Origin: Anaerolineae bacterium
GTDB lineage: Bacteria; Chloroflexota; Anaerolineae; Anaerolineales; UBA4823
Direction of reading: 5' to 3'
Assembly (NCBI GenBank): GCA_030622805.1
Contig: JAUXFR010000043.1
Span: forward strand, 1-8,518
Length of the DNA: 8,518 bases
Shown here: in pieces, positions 4,881 through 8,518 of the stretch
How positions within the stretch are numbered: position 1 is the stretch's first letter
Layout: each line of letters begins with the position of its first letter
Translations under genes and position numbers: made by a program
Notes under the pieces: model-generated
Databases searched by the model: none
What the model was told of the DNA's origin: nothing
What the model saw: only the letters and a program-made list of their open reading frames with translations

Positions 4881-7430
4881 TTATTTACTTAAGGCTTGAA
4901 CTTGCGCTTCAGCAGCGGCTGCCAGAGCCTGGGCGATATCCGTTCCTTGCAGAACTTCAATGATCGCTTTCCACTCAGCTTCGCCGAACGGCGCACCGAT
5001 CGTGTCGCCGATATCTGGAGTGAAACCACTCGTGTTAGCGAGAATCTCAGCCATCTTTGTTTGCTGTGGATCAGCGTAGTTTCCGAGTGCATAATTATTC
5101 GGTGAGATACCAAAACCGACCTTAGCCCATGTTCTACCTCCCAATGCGCTGGTCAGGTAGGATACCATGGCCTGAGTTGCCGGTGAGTCGCTGAAGGCCA
5201 TCATGAGATCGGAGCCTCCTTGCAGCCCTTGCGCGCCGGGAACACCGAAGAAGTCGTAGTCAACACCGTACTCTAAGTTCGGGTATTGAACCTTGACTTC
5301 ACTGCCCGCGAAACCGGACTGTTTGACCATCATCGCTTCAGGGGGATCAGCGAATACTTTGTAGATCGCGTCCAGGAAGCCAGTGTTCAAAGTACCATCG
5401 GCACCGCCGACTGTGTATAGTTCGTCACCAGCCCATTTGAGGTATGTCTCATAAGCCTGGACGACACCCGCATCGTTGTACGGGATTGAACCGTTGATGA
5501 TGCCCAGTACGTATTCCGGTCCCTGCTGAACAAGCATGAGGTCCTGAATGAAGTCAGATCCTGTCCAGCCTGTTGCAGAATCACTTTCCATACCCATGCT
5601 CCATGGGATAACGCCTTCTCCAACCATCTGATCGGCGAGAGCGTTCAGTTCGTCCCAGCTACTGGGCACAGTGTATCCAAAGGTATCGAACATCAACGGG
5701 CTGTACCAGACAAGCGATTTTGGATCTGCTTTTACTGGGATAGAAAGCACACGTGCACCTTCCGTACCCAGATCGACCCAGAATGCGGGGTAGTTGCCAA
5801 CAACCGCACCAACTTCTGTAATATCCTTCAATTGATCGCCGTAAAGCGTCATTGGTGAAGTATTGGCCCAGAAAAGCAGGTCCGGAGGATCGCTCTTCAC
5901 CCTTGTATCCAGAACCGCGTCGTCACGCGAAGTTTCGGCCACGATCGTGATTCCACAAGCGTCGATCAGCGGTGCGAAAATCGCATTGATCATCTCCTCC
6001 TCTGAACCGGACCATTGATAGAAGACCGTAAGTTCGTCGCCTTCTTTGGCACCCATGCAATCAATTCCAGCAGACAGACCGAGCGCTTCAAGTTGAGCAG
6101 ATTGCGCATTCCCCAGAGCTGTGCCGAGATCTTCTCCCTGTACGGCTGAGATGATCGCTTTCCATTCCGCCTCACCAAAGGGAGCACCAATCGTATCACC
6201 CATATCTGGTGTGAATCCCTCCGCACCAGCCATCATTTCAGCTTTCTTTTCCAGTTGTGGATCCAGGTAATTCCCGGCAGCCAGGTTGTTGGGTGAAACA
6301 TCAAAACCGACTTCTGCCCATGATTTAGCACCTTCCGCGTTCGTCAGGTATGAAACCACGGCCTGAGTCGCCGGTGATGTACCAAACGCCATCATATAGT
6401 CAGCGCCACCCTGCAGTCCTTGTGCCCCGGGGACGCCAAAGAAATCAAAGTCTACGCCATATTCCAGATCGGGATACTGGTTGACGATCTCCCCTCCAGC
6501 GAAACCAGACTGCTTGACCATCATTGCTTCTGCCGGATCGGAGAAGACCTTATAGATGGCATCCAGGAAGCCGGTGTTTACAGTACCATCGGCACCACCG
6601 ACAGTGTAGGTCTCGTTGGATGCCCAATTTATATAAGTCTCGTACGCCTGAGCGACACCAACATCATCATAAGCGACTGCGCCGTTGATGATGTCCATGA
6701 CATATCTCGGTCCTTGCTGGACAAGCAGCAGGTCCTGGATGAAATCTGAACCTGTCCACCCGGTTGCAGAATCACTTTCCATACCCATGCTCCATGGGGT
6801 GTTGCCATCAGCCACCATTTTCTCTACCAATGCAGTAAGTGCTTCCCAGGTTGCAGGCACTTCGTACCCGAATGTATCAAACTGCACCGGGCTGTACCAG
6901 ACCAAAGTCTTGGGGTCTGCCTCCACTGGAACAGCGAGTACTCGTGCGCTTTCTGTACCCAGATCGACCCAGAATGCATTATAGTTATCCAGATTAGCAC
7001 CCAATCCGCCGAGAGCCTGTAGTTGATCACCATAAAGTTTCATCGGTGATGTATTCGGCCAGAACAGCACATCAGGGGCGTCACTCTTGACGCGGGTATC
7101 CAGAATGGCGTCATCGCGTGATGACTCAGCCACAAATTTGATCCCGCATGCATCCACCAAAGGAGCAAAGATTGCATTGATTTTCTCCTCTTCAGCGCCT
7201 GACCATTGATAGAAGACCGTTACCTCATCACCTTCTGCGGCACCCATGCAGTCGATCATACCGGTTTCCGGTTCTTCTGCTGGGGGTTCCTCCGGTGGTG
7301 GAGCTTCTGTAGGTGCTGCTTCTGTAGGAGGAGGTGCTTCAGTGGTTTCCTCACCACCACACGCTCCCAACAGCATTGCGAAGACAAGCAGTACTGAAAA
7401 AATTAACCAGATTGTTTTTTTTGTTTTCAT
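4881..7430 (-). CDS. aglE: AglE-like alpha-glucoside-binding lipoprotein with two tandem binding domains
   Basis: Extracytoplasmic solute-binding protein feeding the adjacent permeases, 849 residues, about twice the usual 400-460. The N-terminus is a lipoprotein signal peptide: MKTKKTIW, a hydrophobic core, and lipobox Leu21-Gly-Ala-Cys24. An acidic, proline-rich linker follows (about 25-57, repeated PTEA/PPPEE). Two complete copies of the domain follow, about 58-454 and 455-849, each starting IDCMGA and ending in an Ala-rich helix. The copies align at a constant offset of 397 residues with no gaps and are roughly 73% identical by hand count. Both retain FYQWSG, DTRVKSD, SLVWYSP or TLVWYSP, PWSMGMESDSATGWTGSDF, TVGGADGT, MMVKQSGF, FFGVPGAQG and IGAPFGEAEWKAI, so both probably bind ligand. 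Each has a Cys pair (61/95 and 458/492). The start ATG has GGAG about ten bases upstream. It is first in the operon, 175 bp after the lacI stop. Substrate is inferred from AglE resemblance and the treS neighbour. Confidence 0.93.
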   Translation of the reverse strand: MKTKKTIWLIFSVLLVFAMLLGACGGEETTEAPPPTEAAPTEAPPPEEPPAEEPETGMIDCMGAAEGDEVTVFYQWSGAEEEKINAIFAPLVDACGIKFVAESSRDDAILDTRVKSDAPDVLFWPNTSPMKLYGDQLQALGGLGANLDNYNAFWVDLGTESARVLAVPVEADPKTLVWYSPVQFDTFGYEVPATWEALTALVEKMVADGNTPWSMGMESDSATGWTGSDFIQDLLLVQQGPRYVMDIINGAVAYDDVGVAQAYETYINWASNETYTVGGADGTVNTGFLDAIYKVFSDPAEAMMVKQSGFAGGEIVNQYPDLEYGVDFDFFGVPGAQGLQGGADYMMAFGTSPATQAVVSYLTNAEGAKSWAEVGFDVSPNNLAAGNYLDPQLEKKAEMMAGAEGFTPDMGDTIGAPFGEAEWKAIISAVQGEDLGTALGNAQSAQLEALGLSAGIDCMGAKEGDELTVFYQWSGSEEEMINAIFAPLIDACGITIVAETSRDDAVLDTRVKSDPPDLLFWANTSPMTLYGDQLKDITEVGAVVGNYPAFWVDLGTEGARVLSIPVKADPKSLVWYSPLMFDTFGYTVPSSWDELNALADQMVGEGVIPWSMGMESDSATGWTGSDFIQDLMLVQQGPEYVLGIINGSIPYNDAGVVQAYETYLKWAGDELYTVGGADGTLNTGFLDAIYKVFADPPEAMMVKQSGFAGSEVKVQYPNLEYGVDYDFFGVPGAQGLQGGSDLMMAFSDSPATQAMVSYLTSALGGRTWAKVGFGISPNNYALGNYADPQQTKMAEILANTSGFTPDIGDTIGAPFGEAEWKAIIEVLQGTDIAQALAAAAEAQVQALSK
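4884..7259 (-). repeat. Tandem intragenic duplication, two units of about 1.19 kb
   Basis: Unit A covers 7259-6069 and unit B 6068-4884. The offset is 1191 bp throughout, a multiple of three, with no gap needed in the protein alignment. The units have diverged at many synonymous and replacement sites, so the duplication is not recent and is unlikely to be an assembly artefact. One block of 36 bp is identical (5572-5607 and 6763-6798). Unit B lacks a signal peptide and linker and starts directly at the mature-domain sequence. Confidence 0.93.
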
Positions 7431-7491
7431 GATCCTTCTTCTCCAAATTTATTTGTGTGAGAGTTGTTTAATTGTTCGTTTGTTCGTTACT

Positions 7492-7507
7492 GAAACATCG
7501 ATATATC
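7492..7507. promoter_or_regulatory. Possible LacI-family operator
   Basis: GAAACATCGATATATC is an imperfect palindrome around a central CG, with six of eight half-site positions matching. It lies 62 bp before the binding-protein start and just downstream of the lacI gene. LacI-family operators are typically 14-20 bp palindromes centred on CG. The location fits autoregulated control of the importer operon, but only this one site is seen and no second copy confirms it. No promoter boxes could be assigned with confidence in the 175-bp leader. Confidence 0.25.
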
Positions 7508-7518
7508 TTTGCCGGCTA

Positions 7519-7529
7519 CCACCTCCTTT
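7519..7529 (-). promoter_or_regulatory. Consensus Shine-Dalgarno in the leader, with no start codon at usable distance
   Basis: The transcribed strand reads AAAGGAGGTGG at 7529-7519, a near-perfect match to the 16S rRNA tail, but the binding-protein start is about 90 bases further on. The next ATG (7498-7496) is 20 bases away and opens only Met-Phe-Gln-stop. No gene is supported here. It may be a relic ribosome site of a lost gene, a ribosome standby element, or part of a leader structure. Confidence 0.4.
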
Positions 7530-7605
7530 CTATCGTTTAATGGTTGTTCAAATTGCTCGACCTGCTCTGCCTATTCGATACAGCAAACTTTCGGGCAGAC
7601 GTTAT

Positions 7606-8518
7606 TTATGAATGATTGCTGCCACATGATTCACGTATTACCAGGCAGGTGTCTAAAATTTTCCGTTGGCAGCCAGGTTGCTCATTATTTAAGAGGCTGA
7701 TCAACATCTCTCCAGCCTGGCGGGCCAATTCTGGGACGGGAAGATATATTGTGGTCAGTGGTGGGTCGGTGTAGCGCGCGAACGGCAGGTCATCAAAGCC
7801 CACCATTGCGATGTTGTCTGGAACAATCAACCCATGGTCGCGAATAGCTGCTTTTGCACCCAACGCAACAGTATCACTGGCGACAAAAACAGCCGTAAAA
7901 TAGACCTGGCTTTCCAACAGGTCTTTCATTTTGCTATAACCACTGTCCATGTCAAAGTTGCCATGCCGTATTAGTGCAGGATCGTATTCAATGACGTTCT
8001 CGTCCAGGGCGTTCCGGTATCCCTCTAAACGATCGGCTGCGGCTGTGTATGAAATCGGCGCGTTGGTGATACAGGCGATCCTTGTATGACCAAGCTGTAT
8101 CAAATGCGCCACGGCAGATTTGGCTGCGGCGCAGTTATCGATATCGACCCAGCAAAACTCAGTGCCTGGCAGTTGACCCATCAGGACAGTTGGGAAGCCG
8201 TCTATTTCTAATGCCTGCATCGCTTCATCATCGATCCTGGGACCTGATAAAAGGATGCCATCTATTCTTTTTGCACGAGCCAGGTCCAGGTAAGCTTCTT
8301 TTTGGTGCTGTGGCTGCACGATATCGATCATCATGCGCATTCCATGGGGTCGAACGACTTCGATCAACTCGTCAAGAACCTGAGTAATGTAGGCATCCGA
8401 AGCAATGTGATGCGGACTGCGTGTGAGCACCAGACCGATGATTTGCGACCTGCGGCTGGCTAATGCACGCGCTGCTGCGTCGGGGACATAATCAAGCTCT
8501 TGTGAAGCCTGCAGTACC
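7606..8518 (-). CDS. LacI/GalR-family transcriptional regulator (N-terminus outside the window)
   Basis: The frame is open from the right edge (first full codon at 8517) to TAA at 7608-7606, showing 303 residues. A downstream GTG at 8430 lies inside the gene and is not the start. The visible part begins in the LacI hinge: VLQASQELDYVPDAAARAL then ASRRSQIIGLVL. Thus only the helix-turn-helix, about 40-45 residues, is missing. The periplasmic-binding-protein-like effector domain follows, with VFVASDTVALGAKAAIRDHG, MVGFDDLPFARYTDPPLTTI and the closing LVIRESCG, all typical of the family. Such proteins repress sugar operons in the cytoplasm and release DNA on binding a sugar or sugar phosphate. 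It is encoded on the same strand immediately upstream of the importer, so that operon is the probable target. The effector is likely the imported alpha-glucoside or a product, which is inferred. Confidence 0.93.
   Translation of the reverse strand, partial: VLQASQELDYVPDAAARALASRRSQIIGLVLTRSPHHIASDAYITQVLDELIEVVRPHGMRMMIDIVQPQHQKEAYLDLARAKRIDGILLSGPRIDDEAMQALEIDGFPTVLMGQLPGTEFCWVDIDNCAAAKSAVAHLIQLGHTRIACITNAPISYTAAADRLEGYRNALDENVIEYDPALIRHGNFDMDSGYSKMKDLLESQVYFTAVFVASDTVALGAKAAIRDHGLIVPDNIAMVGFDDLPFARYTDPPLTTIYLPVPELARQAGEMLISLLNNEQPGCQRKILDTCLVIRESCGSNHS

Noticed and set aside
7487..7498. Leader peptide Met-Phe-Gln after the strong ribosome site
   Set aside because: It has only three codons and the spacing of about 20 bases from the Shine-Dalgarno is too long, so there is no support as a gene.
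7566..7599. Possible lacI terminator hairpin (6-bp TCTGCC/GGCAGA stem)
   Set aside because: The loop is 22 bases, the stem short, and no T-tract follows, so it is within chance expectation.
1..8518. CRISPR arrays, tRNA or rRNA genes, insertion sequences
   Set aside because: Nothing resembling regularly spaced repeats, a tRNA cloverleaf, rRNA segments or a transposase was seen on either strand while reading.

Overview
This window holds part of a carbohydrate uptake and utilisation cluster. Every gene lies on the minus strand, so transcription runs from high to low coordinates. The protein families suggest a heterotrophic bacterium of moderate G+C, most likely Chloroflexota (Anaerolineae-like). 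They are an AglE/AglF/AglG-type alpha-glucoside ABC importer with a lipobox-type binding lipoprotein, a LacI-family regulator, a TreS-type trehalose synthase and a sucrose-phosphate-synthase-like glycosyltransferase. The lineage is inferred from recalled family resemblance, not from a marker gene.

In transcription order: (1) 8518-7606, a LacI/GalR-family repressor whose DNA-binding N-terminus lies beyond the right edge. (2) 7605-7431, a leader with a possible operator and an unused consensus Shine-Dalgarno. (3) 7430-4881, an 849-residue lipoprotein made of two complete tandem copies of a sugar-binding domain. (4) 4880-4718, a spacer with a perfect 14-bp-stem hairpin. (5) 4717-3803, a first permease (AglF-like). 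(6) 3806-2583, a second permease (AglG-like), overlapping the first by 4 bp. It carries a cytochrome-c-like CxxCH domain in its first extracytoplasmic loop. (7) 2487-862, trehalose synthase (TreS), interrupted by one in-frame TAG at 1185-1183. (8) 810-436, the C-terminal half of a different MalG-like permease, without its N-terminal half. (9) 383-1, the N-terminus of a GT-B glycosyltransferase of the sucrose-phosphate synthase type, cut by the left edge.

The likely joint role is regulated import of an alpha-glucoside such as trehalose or maltose, with TreS interconverting the two. No ABC ATPase is present in the window. In this transporter class (CUT1) a shared MalK/MsmK-type ATPase encoded elsewhere is common. 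The right part (regulator, binding protein, two permeases) looks intact. The left part shows decay or rearrangement, with a nonsense codon in treS and a decapitated permease. The two most unusual items are the cytochrome-c-like insertion in a sugar permease and the tandem duplication of the binding domain in one lipoprotein.
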